NCBI GenBank assembly: GCA_018449715.1
Contig: JAAVVA010000003.1
Location: forward strand, 124,001 to 188,000
Reading direction: 5' to 3'
From: Acidobacteriaceae bacterium dw_441
GTDB taxonomy: Bacteria; Acidobacteriota; Terriglobia; Terriglobales; Acidobacteriaceae
Length of the DNA: 64,000 nucleotides
In this document: one piece after another, positions 1 through 9,240 of the stretch
How the letters are laid out: each line of letters opens with the position of its first letter
Position numbering within the stretch: the stretch's first letter is position 1
The notes under the pieces: generated by a model
Databases searched by the model: none
What the model was told of the DNA's origin: nothing
The model's input: only the letters and a program-made list of their open reading frames with translations
Program-made: the position numbers and the translations under genes

Positions 1-183
1 AAATGGCTTGTGCTGTCCACATGCGCGGACATACTGTTCATTTCTGTCCTGGCGAACCGCGGTATCGCAATGGCGCCATTATCTGTCGCTGTTCTGGCAA
101 TCATCCTGGGAGCGGCCGTGATGTTCTGGATGGTCCTCAACATCATCAAGATTCCGATCTTCGCGAAGCTCAGGCTTTCCTAG
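1..183 (+). CDS. C-terminal end of a cation/proton P-type ATPase (partial)
   Basis: The first reading frame is open from base 1 and ends with TAG at 181-183. The 60 residues are hydrophobic, with two membrane-spanning stretches (about residues 3-17 and 23-45), a basic end (KLRLS) and the string RGIAMAPLSV. That pattern matches the last transmembrane pair of plasma-membrane H+-type (P3A-like) ATPases. The catalytic phosphorylation domain must lie outside the window, so the substrate is inferred from the tail only. Another polytopic transporter is possible. Confidence 0.7.
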   Translation, partial: KWLVLSTCADILFISVLANRGIAMAPLSVAVLAIILGAAVMFWMVLNIIKIPIFAKLRLS

Positions 184-391
184 TTGGTCGGTGCCGCATG
201 GCGCTCTTCGCAAGAACCTTGTCCAACTGTCCATGGTTCCGAGTGGATTCTCCCGCGCAGATTGAAAACAGTCGGACGAACAGACGGATTGGCGCTCAAG
301 TCGAGTAGCTTTAGGATGAATCGTATGCCACGCGGGTCGCTCTTGCCCTCTTTTCGGGGATAAGTGAACCGCTGCTATGAGGAGCGAATCC

Positions 392-943
392 ATGCGGGAA
401 TTTCCTGTCTCGAAAGTTTGCCGCCTGATCGAGCCGGGTCCTGTTCTCCTGGTAACGACTTTCCACAAAGGTCGAGCCAACATCATGACAATTGGCTTTC
501 ACATGATGGTGCAGCATGATCCTCCATTCATCGGCTGCATCATCGGTCCGTGGGACTACAGCTACAACGCATTGCGCGCCACCAGAGAATGTGTCCTGGC
601 CGTTCCGGGAGTGGACCTCGCTCAAAAGGTCGTCGACATCGGGAACTGTTCAGGAGATGAAGTTGATAAATTTGAAGCTTTCCGCCTTACGCAGATTCCG
701 GGCAAACAGGTAAAGGCGCCTTTGGTAAAGGAGTGTCTTGCCAATATCGAATGCAGGGTGAAGGACGTAAGCCTTGCGAATAAATACAGCCTGTTCATTC
801 TCGAAGCTGTCGGAGCCTCTATCAATCCTGACCGCAAAGAGCAGCGAACGTTTCATCATCGGGGAGATGGCACCTTTACGGTGGACGGCAGGACTATCGA
901 CCTCAAGGAACGCATGGTGAGATGGAAGGCTTTTCAGGATTGA
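392..943 (+). CDS. Flavin reductase family protein (FMN-binding split barrel)
   Basis: A 183-residue protein of the flavin-reductase-like FMN-binding split-barrel family, which reduces or carries flavin for partner oxygenases or acts on aromatic substrates. Family features seen: an N-terminal strand PGPVLLVTT, the ANIMTIGFH strand that lines the flavin site, the central CIIGPWDYSYNALR segment, and a C-terminal dimerisation part. An ATG at 377 is in frame, but GAGGAG sits eight bases before the ATG at 392, which makes 392 the better start. No partner oxygenase gene is adjacent, so the substrate cannot be named. Confidence 0.82.
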   Translation: MREFPVSKVCRLIEPGPVLLVTTFHKGRANIMTIGFHMMVQHDPPFIGCIIGPWDYSYNALRATRECVLAVPGVDLAQKVVDIGNCSGDEVDKFEAFRLTQIPGKQVKAPLVKECLANIECRVKDVSLANKYSLFILEAVGASINPDRKEQRTFHHRGDGTFTVDGRTIDLKERMVRWKAFQD

Positions 944-1080
944 AGCGGCAGGCCCACGATATCTGCACTTCAAGCTATTCACTGCCAGGTTATGGCAAAT
1001 CCGTGTCGATAATACCGTTCGATCTTGGGATCTGAGCGTCACCTAAAAACACAACCTCGTCGCGCCCGTATCATCCAGAT

Positions 1081-1146
1081 ATGAGCGATGAACAGCTACG
1101 AGGCTCCCGGTTTGCAGTCGAACACTGGAAGGCAAGCAGCCGTTAA
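1081..1146 (+). CDS. Possible 21-residue small ORF ahead of a hairpin
   Basis: ATG to TAA frame of 22 codons (begins MSDEQLRGSR, ends KASSR), closing six bases before a strong hairpin. No clear ribosome-binding site precedes it. It may be a small peptide or chance; only its position against the hairpin supports it. Confidence 0.18.
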   Translation: MSDEQLRGSRFAVEHWKASSR

Positions 1147-1151
1147 AGCAT

Positions 1152-1177
1152 CAGCGGCCCGACGATTCGGGCCGCTG
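1152..1177. terminator. Perfect 11-bp stem hairpin, terminator-like
   Basis: CAGCGGCCCGA pairs with TCGGGCCGCTG around a CGAT loop. It lies just past the 3' end of the minus-strand gene at 1196-1402 and downstream of the flavin reductase region, so it could end transcription from either side. The following T tract is short. Confidence 0.5.
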
Positions 1178-1195
1178 CATTGATTTAGCCCTTCT

Positions 1196-1402
1196 CTACG
1201 CTGCCGCAGCCGGAACAAATCCGTCGCAACCGCTGATCGGCGTGACCTTCAGATGCAGGGCTGCGTGCCTGGGATGACCGCATTCGTCTAGAACTTTGAG
1301 GTCTGCTTCATGCTTCGTGCGGATGCTGACCAATACATCGGTCTTATGGCCTTCTCCGAAATGCGTGCAGAGTCCGCACTGTCCATCGTGAACTGATTCC
1401 AT
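1196..1402 (-). CDS. Small cysteine/histidine-rich protein of unknown function
   Basis: A 68-residue protein that I cannot assign to a named family. It has CGLC at residues 9-12, HFGEGH next to it, and a later DECGHPRHAALH stretch, spacing that could bind zinc. The start is well supported: AGGAGG lies seven bases upstream of the ATG (1410-1415 on the plus strand reads cctcct). It stands alone, with a hairpin just past its stop and a 419-base gap upstream. I infer a small metal-binding or redox protein; the sequence shows only the Cys/His pattern. Confidence 0.6.
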   Translation of the reverse strand: MESVHDGQCGLCTHFGEGHKTDVLVSIRTKHEADLKVLDECGHPRHAALHLKVTPISGCDGFVPAAAA

Positions 1403-1821
1403 GTTGTTGCCTCCTGTGACGGATTGCCTTCAGGAACAACAATAGTATGTGGTTTGTTTTGTGTAAATTGCGACTGAATCAGTCCAGAAAATCTAAGACT
1501 CTTCAGGTCGTGAATGCTAAGTACGCAGAGGCATGATCTTTAGTTTGCTTGACGCGCCGAGCGAGAGGTCTGGTACCCGTCGAAAATAATCTTCAGAAGT
1601 CACCACCGCATGAGCGGCGCAACGCCTGGCCGCCCATAGCTCCATTACGTGAAGCAATCAACTTAGCTCTGGTGAGAGATTGAAGCAGCATAGGACGCGG
1701 AATATCGTGTGCATCCGCAGTATCTCTGGCGGAACGGCGTGTTTGTGTATTTATTCACCCGTACAACTTCTCGCATGTGGCATTGCAGGCATCTATCTGA
1801 GGACACCCCGGAGGTGTATTT
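1403..1821. other. Intergenic stretch with nothing recognised
   Basis: This 419-base gap separates the leftward small Cys/His gene from the rightward gene at 1822. Both promoters should lie here. Short frames in it have no ribosome-binding site or family resemblance, and I see no repeat or strong hairpin. Confidence 0.5.
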
Positions 1822-2100
1822 ATGGAAGATCATCGCGTACAGAAGGGCCAAGCAAAAGAGGATCAGGTCACAGCTGCGATCGAGAAGGTGACATCGCAGG
1901 CTCCGTCAAGTCTGTTTTTAGCTGCGGCAGTCGGATCTATGGGAGCCTCACTTGCCTTGAAATTCCTGAAGAAGGAACATGAGGCACTTTTTGTCGGTCA
2001 GTGGGCTGCACCATTCTTGTTGTTGGGGATCTACAACAAATTGGTTAAGCTCCACGGATCTGATTCGGCTGCCGGGGAAGTTTCCGACCAGGTTTCGTAG
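1822..2100 (+). CDS. Small membrane protein of unknown function
   Basis: A 92-residue protein with a charged N-terminus (MEDHRVQKGQAKEDQ), then two hydrophobic stretches (about residues 30-47 and 59-70) joined by a lysine-rich loop (LKFLKKEHE). It is probably a two-helix inner-membrane protein. GGAGGT lies seven bases before the ATG, so the start is good. The next gene codes for a DUF3606 protein in the same direction after 181 bases. I do not recognise a family beyond small conserved membrane protein. Confidence 0.6.
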   Translation: MEDHRVQKGQAKEDQVTAAIEKVTSQAPSSLFLAAAVGSMGASLALKFLKKEHEALFVGQWAAPFLLLGIYNKLVKLHGSDSAAGEVSDQVS

Positions 2101-2281
2101 TTCTTTTCCGATTCCTCTCTGGGACGCAAAGGCACATGCTGGCTCCCAGCTTGCGGAAGTGCGTCGATAGCATCCAGCAGGAAGTGCGTGAGTACCTGAA
2201 AGATCTCTCCCTCCTGTACATCTTCACCCCAGCCGTTCCTTATCCGTCTGAAAAAAGTACCTAAAAGAGGAAACACCATAT

Positions 2282-2512
2282 ATGTCTGAACATCGCGATG
2301 CTCCTAAAGTCCATGAACCTCATGTCGTCCGCGAAGACCATATCAAAGGACCTCATGATGCAAAAGAGATCAATCCGAAGATGGCCTCCGACATCGCCTA
2401 CTGGTCTAAAGAGTTCGACGTCACCGGCGACCAACTCCACGAAGCTATCCGCAGTCACGGGACCCACGTCGAAAAAGTCCGCGCCGCGCTACACGCACAC
2501 AAGGCCATGTAA
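2282..2512 (+). CDS. DUF3606 domain protein
   Basis: A 76-residue soluble protein. Its second half follows the DUF3606 pattern: an N-terminal DIAYWSKEFDVTGDQLHEAI, then a V..VRAAL helix ending in basic residues. The domain is common as a short stand-alone protein in soil bacteria and its role is not established. The N-terminal 30 residues are rich in His, Asp and Lys. AGAGGA lies upstream of the ATG with a slightly long spacer. A hairpin 34 bases after the stop probably ends the transcript. Confidence 0.72.
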   Translation: MSEHRDAPKVHEPHVVREDHIKGPHDAKEINPKMASDIAYWSKEFDVTGDQLHEAIRSHGTHVEKVRAALHAHKAM

Positions 2513-2545
2513 GATCTTGTCTCAGTTCGGCTATCACCAGATCAG

Positions 2546-2574
2546 CCGTTCAGGAGGTAAGGCGTCCTGAACGG
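2546..2574 (+). terminator. 10-bp stem hairpin after the DUF3606 gene
   Basis: CCGTTCAGGA and TCCTGAACGG pair perfectly around a nine-base loop. Position just after the DUF3606 stop suggests termination. There is no long T run, so the call rests on the stem and position. The rest of 2575-2849 holds nothing I recognise. Confidence 0.45.
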
Positions 2575-2849
2575 ATTCCGCGATGTGGCTTTCTCTCGAC
2601 GAGAACAAACAGAGTGATGGGGAAGAGTCCCCCTTCAGACGCTGTCAGTTTCATTCATCGACACGAAAAATTTAATGGACCTTGGGGTCTCAATCGCATT
2701 ACGCTGATTCTGTCGAAAATGGTGGACCGGACATGGGTAAGCCCCGGTCAATATCGCAGGTCGGATTCGACTGCAATATCCAATCCAGCCAATAGGCCGC
2801 GGACCTCGATGAAGGGCGAAGTGTATTCGTCTTCCAATCGGAGGTGAAG

Positions 2850-3810
2850 ATGAAAGCCGCAGTCGTTTGGAAAGTGGGAAAATCTCCCATATATAGCGAA
2901 TTTGAAGAACCTATCCCGCATGAGGAAGAGGTTTGTGTCCATATAACGGCCTCGGCCCTTACCAACTTCACAAAGGTCCGAGCCGCAGGCAAGCATTTCA
3001 GCTTCGCAGCTCGTCCCCCCTTTTGTCGTTGGCATAGACGGAGTGGGAAGGCTTGAAGATGGCAGACGAGTCTATTTTCTCTTTCCACGAATCCCATTCG
3101 GCGGAATGGCGGAACGAACTGTCGTGCGTTCTTCACAGTGCATCCCTGTTCCCGACAACGTGGATGATGTTACCTTGGCTGCCATAGCAGATCCAGGTAT
3201 GGCGGCTTGGGCCGCGCTCGAAGCGCGTGCGAAGTTGTTGCCGGGAGAGACGGTTTTGGTCAACGGAGCAACAGGATCGGCGGGTAGGATGGCCGTTCAA
3301 ATCGCAAAGTACCTCGGAGCAAAGAAAGTTATCGCTACCGGACGAAATCGAGAAACGTTAAATGCTTTGTTGTCGATTGGAGCCGACGACGTGATTCCGT
3401 TGGACCACAACGGCAGGACATCGGAGGACGACCTTAGAAAGCAATTCGAGCAAAGGATCGGTGTCGTGCTCGATTATCTCTGGGGCCCAAGTGCCGAGCA
3501 AATACTTGAGGCGGCAAATGCAGCTAAAGGGACTATGCCCATTCGCTTCGTTCAGATTGGAACGACGAGCGCACCGGATATCACGCTTCCTGGCGCCATC
3601 CTGAGATCTTCGGCGATTCAGATGATGGGCAGCGGAATAGGAAGTGTCGCTTTAGAAGAAATCACTCTGATTCTTTCCAGGCTGATGCAGGCTGCATCCG
3701 AGGTCGGCTTTCATATAGCAACAAGAGATCTTCCCTTGAGCCGAATTAGAGAAGCATGGTCCACCGAAGGCGCAACTCCTCGACTTGTTCTGACCATGAA
3801 CGCGCCATAG
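2850..3810 (+). pseudogene. Zinc-free MDR-type quinone oxidoreductase, frameshifted
   Basis: Medium-chain dehydrogenase/reductase (quinone oxidoreductase branch), NADPH-dependent. The first frame (ATG 2850, GGAGG just upstream) reads MKAAVVWKVG through the substrate-domain strands. It then breaks at a C6T4 run (3015-3024), where the matching frame continues PFVVGIDGVG and on to the stop at 3808-3810. The Rossmann part is intact (NGATGSAGRMAVQIAK, AKKVIATGR). No catalytic zinc ligands are seen, as expected for this branch. The break is a one-base-type shift in a homopolymer, so it could be true decay, a phase-variable tract or a sequencing error. A GTG at 3043 could start a truncated product lacking the N-terminal domain. 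Confidence 0.75.
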
Positions 3811-4060
3811 CTTAGAAACAGATGTGGTGGCGAGCCGAAGTGGGTTTCGAACGGGAGAAGGGATGAACCTGTAGCAGAATGGCTGCGGTTCCCGTTGCTG
3901 CCACACCCCAGCTTTCAAAGGACCTGTCGAAGGCTTCTAAAACAGGACGTCGTATCTTCAACTTTCACAACTAAAGAAGAAATTACGCCTGGCGATCGCT
4001 TCCTCTGCTTACGGCAGCATAACGCAACTCATTGAAATTACGTAATAAAAACCATAAGGA

Positions 4061-4082
4061 CGAAGCTGATTCAACAGCTTCG
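4061..4082 (-). terminator. Terminator-like hairpin downstream of the AlkB-like gene
   Basis: CGAAGCTG pairs with CAGCTTCG around a six-base loop. On the minus strand the stem is followed within about ten bases by TTTTTATT. It lies 89 bases past the stop of the AlkB-like gene, so it probably ends that leftward pair of genes. Nothing else was recognised in 3811-4170. Confidence 0.5.
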
Positions 4083-4170
4083 CCCCTCCGTACGAACGTC
4101 TATCTCTCAAGGATTTGCCTTGGCGACCTCCTTGTTCGAGGCGCGGGGAGCCGATGCATGTAAGGCGTCG

Positions 4171-4755
4171 CTATGGCGCCAGAGTTCTGAACGTAAGTGA
4201 ATATCGCAACGAGCCGACAGGCGGGATGCTATGCTCCCAACTCGTTCTGGCTTCACCTTCCAGAATGTAGATCGATCGCGGTTTAAGTGTTTGTGACTTG
4301 CGAATCCAGCCCGTGCCTGTGGAAAGCCGAAGGCGCATGATTGCTGTCGCCAGAAGCGAGACACCAACAACCACACCAAATTGCGGCTTGTCCTTATGCC
4401 AACCGATTCCAGCGCCTGGAGGATACTCATTCACCCCACCTTGCTGAATTTCGTCGATGCTCCTTCCAGCAAAAGCCGCAGCCTTTCTGCGAAGTTCTTC
4501 GATGAACAGCGGAAACCTTTCCGCACGTTCAACCGCGCGGCGTGCATAGTCATAGCGAAGACCAAAAGAGGTGACTCGTCGATTGCCAACGTGCCCATGA
4601 AATTCAAATGGTCTGAGTTCGAGTGTTGCAAGTGATGCTACGAGAATAGCCTCTTCAGTTTCACTGATGATGTCATCCTGATAACGAAAGCCACTCGGCA
4701 TCGAAGGAGATTGTGCACTCTCAAGTTCAGCGAAAAGACCTTTCTGTATTGCCAT
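4171..4755 (-). CDS. AlkB-like 2-oxoglutarate/Fe(II) dioxygenase
   Basis: A 194-residue member of the AlkB superfamily, which removes alkyl lesions from DNA or RNA bases by oxidative demethylation. The iron ligands are visible: H120 and D122 in GWHKDKP, and H175 in WEHSIP. The 2-oxoglutarate salt-bridge arginine R184 and R190 lie in the RYSLTFR strand. The N-terminal half carries the base-recognition lid (FEFHGHVGNRRVTSFG). AGGAG stands seven bases before the ATG. The DUF763 gene ends 19 bases upstream in the same direction, so the two are probably one transcript and form part of a DNA-repair neighbourhood with the Fpg gene at 14.4 kb. Confidence 0.85.
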   Translation of the reverse strand: MAIQKGLFAELESAQSPSMPSGFRYQDDIISETEEAILVASLATLELRPFEFHGHVGNRRVTSFGLRYDYARRAVERAERFPLFIEELRRKAAAFAGRSIDEIQQGGVNEYPPGAGIGWHKDKPQFGVVVGVSLLATAIMRLRLSTGTGWIRKSQTLKPRSIYILEGEARTSWEHSIPPVGSLRYSLTFRTLAP

Positions 4756-4774
4756 CAGAATCTCCTGAAATTCG

Positions 4775-5989
4775 TCAGAACAGACTCATCTGCTGCGTTT
4801 GAACTGATCGCTTCCCCGGCATCCTGTCATCGAAGACTGTCCTCCCGCCAACCGACGCAGAAATCGCCCGCTCGTGTGTCAGCGCCGCATCGAAGTCCGC
4901 AAGTGGTTCACGTCGCTCTTCGACATCGCGGGTCAGGCGATCCAATCGCCGGAAGCCCTCAAGTTTTTCTGTGTGTCCGAGTCGGGCTGTTTCCAGAGAG
5001 CGCCGCAGGACGGCGAGTGACTCGTCGTAGACTTTGAGCGGAACCGGAAAAGGATGCCCATCTTTGCCACCATGCGCGAATGAAAAGCGTGCTGGGTCGG
5101 AGAACCGGCTGGGAGCACCGTGCACCACCTCTGCAATGAGAGCAAGAGATTGCAGCGTTCGCGGCCCAAGTCCTTCTACAAGAAGTAACGAAGCAAAGTC
5201 TCGAAGGTCTTTTTCGTGTGCGACTGCCAGAACCGCGCCTAATCGCTTTGTATCGACATCCTTTGCTCGAACGTCGTGATGCATTGGCATCGAAAGCCTG
5301 CGAACATCGCCCAGGACGCTCTCCAGAGGTTCTCTTGTGATCGCAAGCAAAGCGTCGCGTGCCTTCTCGGCGCGGGCATCCACGAGATTCCTGATCTCGC
5401 CCTGCGGTTTGCCTACAATGGCGGTGTGTGGGTCAGACACGAAGTCCCGCACTGTGGTTGAGTGCCAGTGATAACGTCGCGCGACGCGATTTTGAGGATT
5501 CATCCCCTGCTGAACGACAGCCCATTCTCCCGATTGTGTAACGACGAAAGAGTGCAGGTAAAGCTGGAACCCATCCACAACGGCATTATTGTCCACGCGT
5601 GCCGTAAGCCGGCTCGTGCGTGCCAGAGCATCTCCGTTAAGCCCAGTCCTCGTAGCAAAAGCACGAAGTTCATCCGGAGTGCGGATGGAATGTCGGCCAC
5701 GGCCGCCGCAGACCATGATGCCAAGATCCGAAAAACGTGGATTGATGCCACGCTTCAGTGCTCCGAGTACCGAAGTCGTAATGCCGGACGAATGCCAGTC
5801 CATGCCCATGACTGCCCCATAAGCCTGGAACCAGAATGGATCGCTCAATCTCGTGAGAAATCCGGATTGTCCATAGTTCAGAACAACCTGCTCGGCTATC
5901 GCTGTTCCGAGTTCGGTCATCCGGTTGGCCAGCCATGGAGGTACACGGCCTCCATGGAGGGGAAGATCGGCGGTTCCGGCGCGTTTCAT
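4775..5989 (-). CDS. DUF763 domain protein
   Basis: A 404-residue protein of the DUF763 family, recognised from the opening MKRAGTADLPLHGGRVPPWL and from motifs such as GVMGMDWHSSGIT-like and GIMVCGGRGRHS. The family is found in archaea and bacteria. The segment LLVEGLGPRTLQSLALIAEVVHG looks like a helix-hairpin-helix, which suggests DNA contact; no activity is established. A GTG at 6010 is in frame, but GGGAGAGG sits six bases before the ATG at 5989, which is also where family members begin. It is followed in the same direction by the AlkB-like gene. Confidence 0.85.
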   Translation of the reverse strand: MKRAGTADLPLHGGRVPPWLANRMTELGTAIAEQVVLNYGQSGFLTRLSDPFWFQAYGAVMGMDWHSSGITTSVLGALKRGINPRFSDLGIMVCGGRGRHSIRTPDELRAFATRTGLNGDALARTSRLTARVDNNAVVDGFQLYLHSFVVTQSGEWAVVQQGMNPQNRVARRYHWHSTTVRDFVSDPHTAIVGKPQGEIRNLVDARAEKARDALLAITREPLESVLGDVRRLSMPMHHDVRAKDVDTKRLGAVLAVAHEKDLRDFASLLLVEGLGPRTLQSLALIAEVVHGAPSRFSDPARFSFAHGGKDGHPFPVPLKVYDESLAVLRRSLETARLGHTEKLEGFRRLDRLTRDVEERREPLADFDAALTHERAISASVGGRTVFDDRMPGKRSVQTQQMSLF

Positions 5990-6620
5990 AGCAATCCTCT
6001 CCCTCACCAATTATTTTCGCTATATATTCGCCTTAAATCAAATATGTTGGAATTTTAAATTGGCTGATTTCCGAGAAGCCCCAAAATGACACTGTAAGCA
6101 TCTGATAATAAATAACTTATTTTGATGGCCAGAGGCGGGATCGTTCTTTCCATGGGCCTTGTCGTTCTGTAAGTTGCAGAAAACACAATGTCAAGAAATC
6201 CGAAAACTCCAGCTCTCCCGGCTCGGCGGTACAAAATTGGTACAAATAAGCTCACCTCATTGGTAACGCTGCGAGCTGGCTCCCCATTTCGAAGCTTTCT
6301 CTGGCCACCACCGCCATTACACATTTCTACACTCGCTGTACATTCCAATCGTGGGTCTTGCCCTCCAACCGGCGGCATGAAGATGTTTTGTAACTATGTA
6401 ACTAGTGGATAAGGAGTGGTCAAATCGTGCCGATGACCTCTCCCATGCCATCGACCCAACACTAAACTTATCAATAGTTTACAAGACCACGGTGGCTGCC
6501 TAAATCCTTGTAAACACGTAGACTCCTCAGAACCAAGTACTTGTTTCGTACACAGACAGATGCAGATAAAGTTGTGATAAGGTTTCTTCGCACCCCTACT
6601 ACTGCGATAGAGGCCGACTC
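5990..6620. other. Long intergenic region between divergent genes
   Basis: These 631 bases separate the leftward DUF763 gene from the rightward exported-protein gene. The first 130 are AT-rich. The only structure seen is an inverted repeat, GTTTACAAG at 6477-6485 with CTTGTAAAC at 6507-6515 (21-base spacer), about 110 bases upstream of the exported-protein start. It could be an operator. The open frames inside have no ribosome-binding site and no recognisable family. Confidence 0.4.
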
Positions 6621-7802
6621 ATGAAGAGTTTTGCGGCTTTGTCTAATAGTCTTTCGTTTAGCCTGTTGTTCCTCGCGTTGCCATCAATGGCTGAAGCTCA
6701 GGCAAAACCCCAAGTAAATGAAGTATCTGTTGGTGTCCGCGTATGGCAATATGACCGCGTCTATCCGTTGCTTGACGGTTTGTTCGAGGATGTTGTCAGT
6801 AGTCAGGTCGCACCATTGTTAATGAACAACAACTCTCCGAACGCTTCAAATCTGGATGCGGTCGTCCAGTCATTACAAATTCAGGCTGGCTACGGTCAAC
6901 TTGCTGGGATTCAAAATTCCGTCGCATCGCAAATGGCGGTCGCAAATCTCGGATATCAATCTGTAATGGCCCAACAAGCCCAAGGCATTCTTCAGCAGCA
7001 GTTAGCAGCACAGCAACAGCTTTATCAGGCCCAACAGGATTTGCAGCAGGCACAAACGGCCGGCGACAGTGCGGCAACTGCAACAGCCAACCAGAAGATT
7101 CAAGCGATAAACGCCAATATTGCAAACTTAAGTGCCCAAGCCGGCTTAGTTAAAGCCCCGTCGACTCCCTGGGTTCCGGCTTCTGCAACAGGAAATATCG
7201 CAAACCCGACCACTGCCGTGCCCGCTGTTCCATCGAGCATTCTTTCGACCGGCACCGTCAGTGGAGGCCCGTCTTTTCCGGCGACCAAACAACTCGACAA
7301 TCAGGTTGACCTACTGTGGTTGAATGTTCGCAGTCTAATTGCACCCGTAGTTACATACATTAGTCCAGATTCAACTTCTTGGACTGGGCAAAACCTGAAC
7401 GCTATTTTTAGATACTTAGAAGTTGGTCCCGGAACCCCAGGCGTAAAAATCACCTGCCTGAATACCACGAGTTGCGGCGTAGATGCTGGGCCAATTCCGA
7501 AGCAAAACGGAATTCTCTATATCGCATCAGCTGCCCCCGGAGTGGCCAACCGAGTGGAAATCGCCCTCATGAAACTCAATACAAACGGCACGCTGTCTCC
7601 CATCTCCTATCAAGCACCGAAGGCCGCCGATCAGCCAGCGACAACTAAGGTGATAGGTGCCGACCAAACTCCTCCCCCAGCAGGTGCTAATCAGGTTTCA
7701 GACGCCAACAATCAAACAGCGATAACGCCGAGTTCACCAACGACACCTGCTGTACCAGCAGCATCGAGAAATGCTGCGATTATGACCGTACCACCGCAAT
7801 AA
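6621..7802 (+). CDS. Exported glutamine-rich coiled-coil protein, unknown function
   Basis: A 393-residue protein with a clear signal peptide (about residues 1-26, ending SMAEAQA) and no further membrane segment. Residues about 100-165 are dominated by Gln and Ala (QQAQGILQQQLAAQQQLYQA) and should form a coiled coil. Residues about 230-330 look globular with two close cysteines (ITCLNTTSCG). The C-terminal 70 residues are low complexity, rich in Pro, Thr and Ala. No known family was recognised. It lies alone just before the defence-type island, and its relation to the island is unknown. I infer a periplasmic or cell-surface role. Confidence 0.65.
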   Translation: MKSFAALSNSLSFSLLFLALPSMAEAQAKPQVNEVSVGVRVWQYDRVYPLLDGLFEDVVSSQVAPLLMNNNSPNASNLDAVVQSLQIQAGYGQLAGIQNSVASQMAVANLGYQSVMAQQAQGILQQQLAAQQQLYQAQQDLQQAQTAGDSAATATANQKIQAINANIANLSAQAGLVKAPSTPWVPASATGNIANPTTAVPAVPSSILSTGTVSGGPSFPATKQLDNQVDLLWLNVRSLIAPVVTYISPDSTSWTGQNLNAIFRYLEVGPGTPGVKITCLNTTSCGVDAGPIPKQNGILYIASAAPGVANRVEIALMKLNTNGTLSPISYQAPKAADQPATTKVIGADQTPPPAGANQVSDANNQTAITPSSPTTPAVPAASRNAAIMTVPPQ

Positions 7803-7944
7803 ACTCCCCGAAGGCTACTCGTTCTGCTCTGGGTTAAGGGTCAATCAGTAGAACCGCGTATGCACTTAATTTGGTGCAATTGTGTGTAAACTGTAAGATA
7901 TGGGGTAAATGTCCTCGTCCTGGGGAACGAAGAGGATTACCCCT

Positions 7945-9240
7945 GTGGCCACGAAACATCAACAACTTGCGAATGCCGCGCCCACGTTCATTGACCTGTT
8001 CGCTGGGTGTGGTGGCTTGTCGCTGGGTCTGCTCAACGCAGGTTGGAGTGGTGTCTTTGCGATCGAGAAGAATGGCGATGCTTTCAAGACATACTCTGAA
8101 AACCTGATCGCTGGGCCCTATCGGTTCAACTGGCCTCACTGGCTCCCCCAACAGGCGCTGACTACCTCCGATGTTCTGGACCACTATGAACTTGAATTGG
8201 CCCAGTTGCGTGGAAAAATTGACCTGCTTGCGGGGGGACCGCCCTGCCAGGGATTCTCACTCGCAGGAAGGCGGATTCACACGGACCCCCGCAACCGGCT
8301 GACGGAAGACTACCTGGCGATCGTTCGCATCATCCAGCCCAAGCTCCTGCTGATTGAAAACGTGCTGGGGTTCACCCTGCCCTTTAAGAAAAATGGTGAG
8401 GGCGAGGCTCAAGAGCAGGCCCATTCCAAGGTGCTGACCAAGCGCCTCGAAGCTCATGGCTATTCCGTATATTCGGAGCTTTTGGACTTGAGCTTTTTTG
8501 GGGTTCCCCAAAAGAGGAAACGCTTCATTATGATTGGGATTCGCCGCGATCCGTTGTCGAAGCAAAGGGATAGCCAACAATCACCGATTGAGTTGTTGAA
8601 AGCCTATGCACCAACCTTCCGTCAGTCCAAGGGATTACGTCGCAGGGGTGCAATCTCAGTGAAGGAAGCAATTGGTGATCTCGAAACCAACGGCAAAGCG
8701 CTCCGAGCGAACACCGATTCCGGGTTGAAAGGCTTTTCTGAAATTGAGTATGTTCCCTCGACCAAGAGGTCTTCCCGGTATCTTGAACTGATTCGTAGGA
8801 ATGCGAATGGGAGCCCCAATAGCCTGAGATTGGCTAGGCACGCTCCTACTACGGTGGCACGATTCCGCAAGATTCAATCAATCTGCGGTCCGGGTTTGCA
8901 GCTATCGGACAAGGATCGTAAACGCCTTACGATGAAAAAGCAGGCCTTGACTGTACTGTCATCTGGCCATCCTGGCGCAACGATCACCACATTGCCGGAT
9001 GACGTTCTTCACTATTCTGAACCTCGAATACTGACAGTCCGGGAGAATGCCCGGCTGCAATCCTTCCCCGACTGGTTCAGGTTTCTGGGCAAGTACACAT
9101 CGGGCGGAAAAGCACGACGGCACGACTGTCCCCGCTATTCGCAGGTTGGAAATGCAGTCCCACCGCTTTTTGCTGAGGCGGTCGGAATCATTCTCCAGCA
9201 GATATTGAGAGGGAAAATTGGCGAAAACGCTTCACTTTAA
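7945..9240 (+). CDS. DNA (cytosine-5) methyltransferase
   Basis: A type II-style m5C methyltransferase, which moves a methyl group from S-adenosylmethionine to C5 of cytosine in a target sequence. Counting from the upstream ATG at 7909, motif I is FIDLFAGCGG (28-37), motif IV GGPPCQGFS with catalytic C113, motif VI ENV (150-152), motif VIII QKRKRF, and C-terminal motifs IX (ENARLQSFP) and X (QVGNAVPP). The variable target-recognition region lies between VIII and IX. GTG at 7945 is preferred because AGAGGA precedes it and VATKHQQ is a more typical N-terminus. Its last codons overlap the next gene by 23 bases. The nearby Vsr gene fits a cytosine methylase, since Vsr repairs T:G mismatches from deaminated m5C. 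Confidence 0.9.
   Translation: MATKHQQLANAAPTFIDLFAGCGGLSLGLLNAGWSGVFAIEKNGDAFKTYSENLIAGPYRFNWPHWLPQQALTTSDVLDHYELELAQLRGKIDLLAGGPPCQGFSLAGRRIHTDPRNRLTEDYLAIVRIIQPKLLLIENVLGFTLPFKKNGEGEAQEQAHSKVLTKRLEAHGYSVYSELLDLSFFGVPQKRKRFIMIGIRRDPLSKQRDSQQSPIELLKAYAPTFRQSKGLRRRGAISVKEAIGDLETNGKALRANTDSGLKGFSEIEYVPSTKRSSRYLELIRRNANGSPNSLRLARHAPTTVARFRKIQSICGPGLQLSDKDRKRLTMKKQALTVLSSGHPGATITTLPDDVLHYSEPRILTVRENARLQSFPDWFRFLGKYTSGGKARRHDCPRYSQVGNAVPPLFAEAVGIILQQILRGKIGENASL

Noticed and set aside
3821..3905. tRNA-like appearance of sequence after the quinone oxidoreductase (gttcgaa-like strings)
   Set aside because: No four-arm cloverleaf or matching acceptor stem could be built by eye.
6055..6378. 107-residue leftward frame in the 6.0-6.6 kb gap
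   Set aside because: It runs through AT-rich non-coding DNA, has no start signal and no family; treated as chance.
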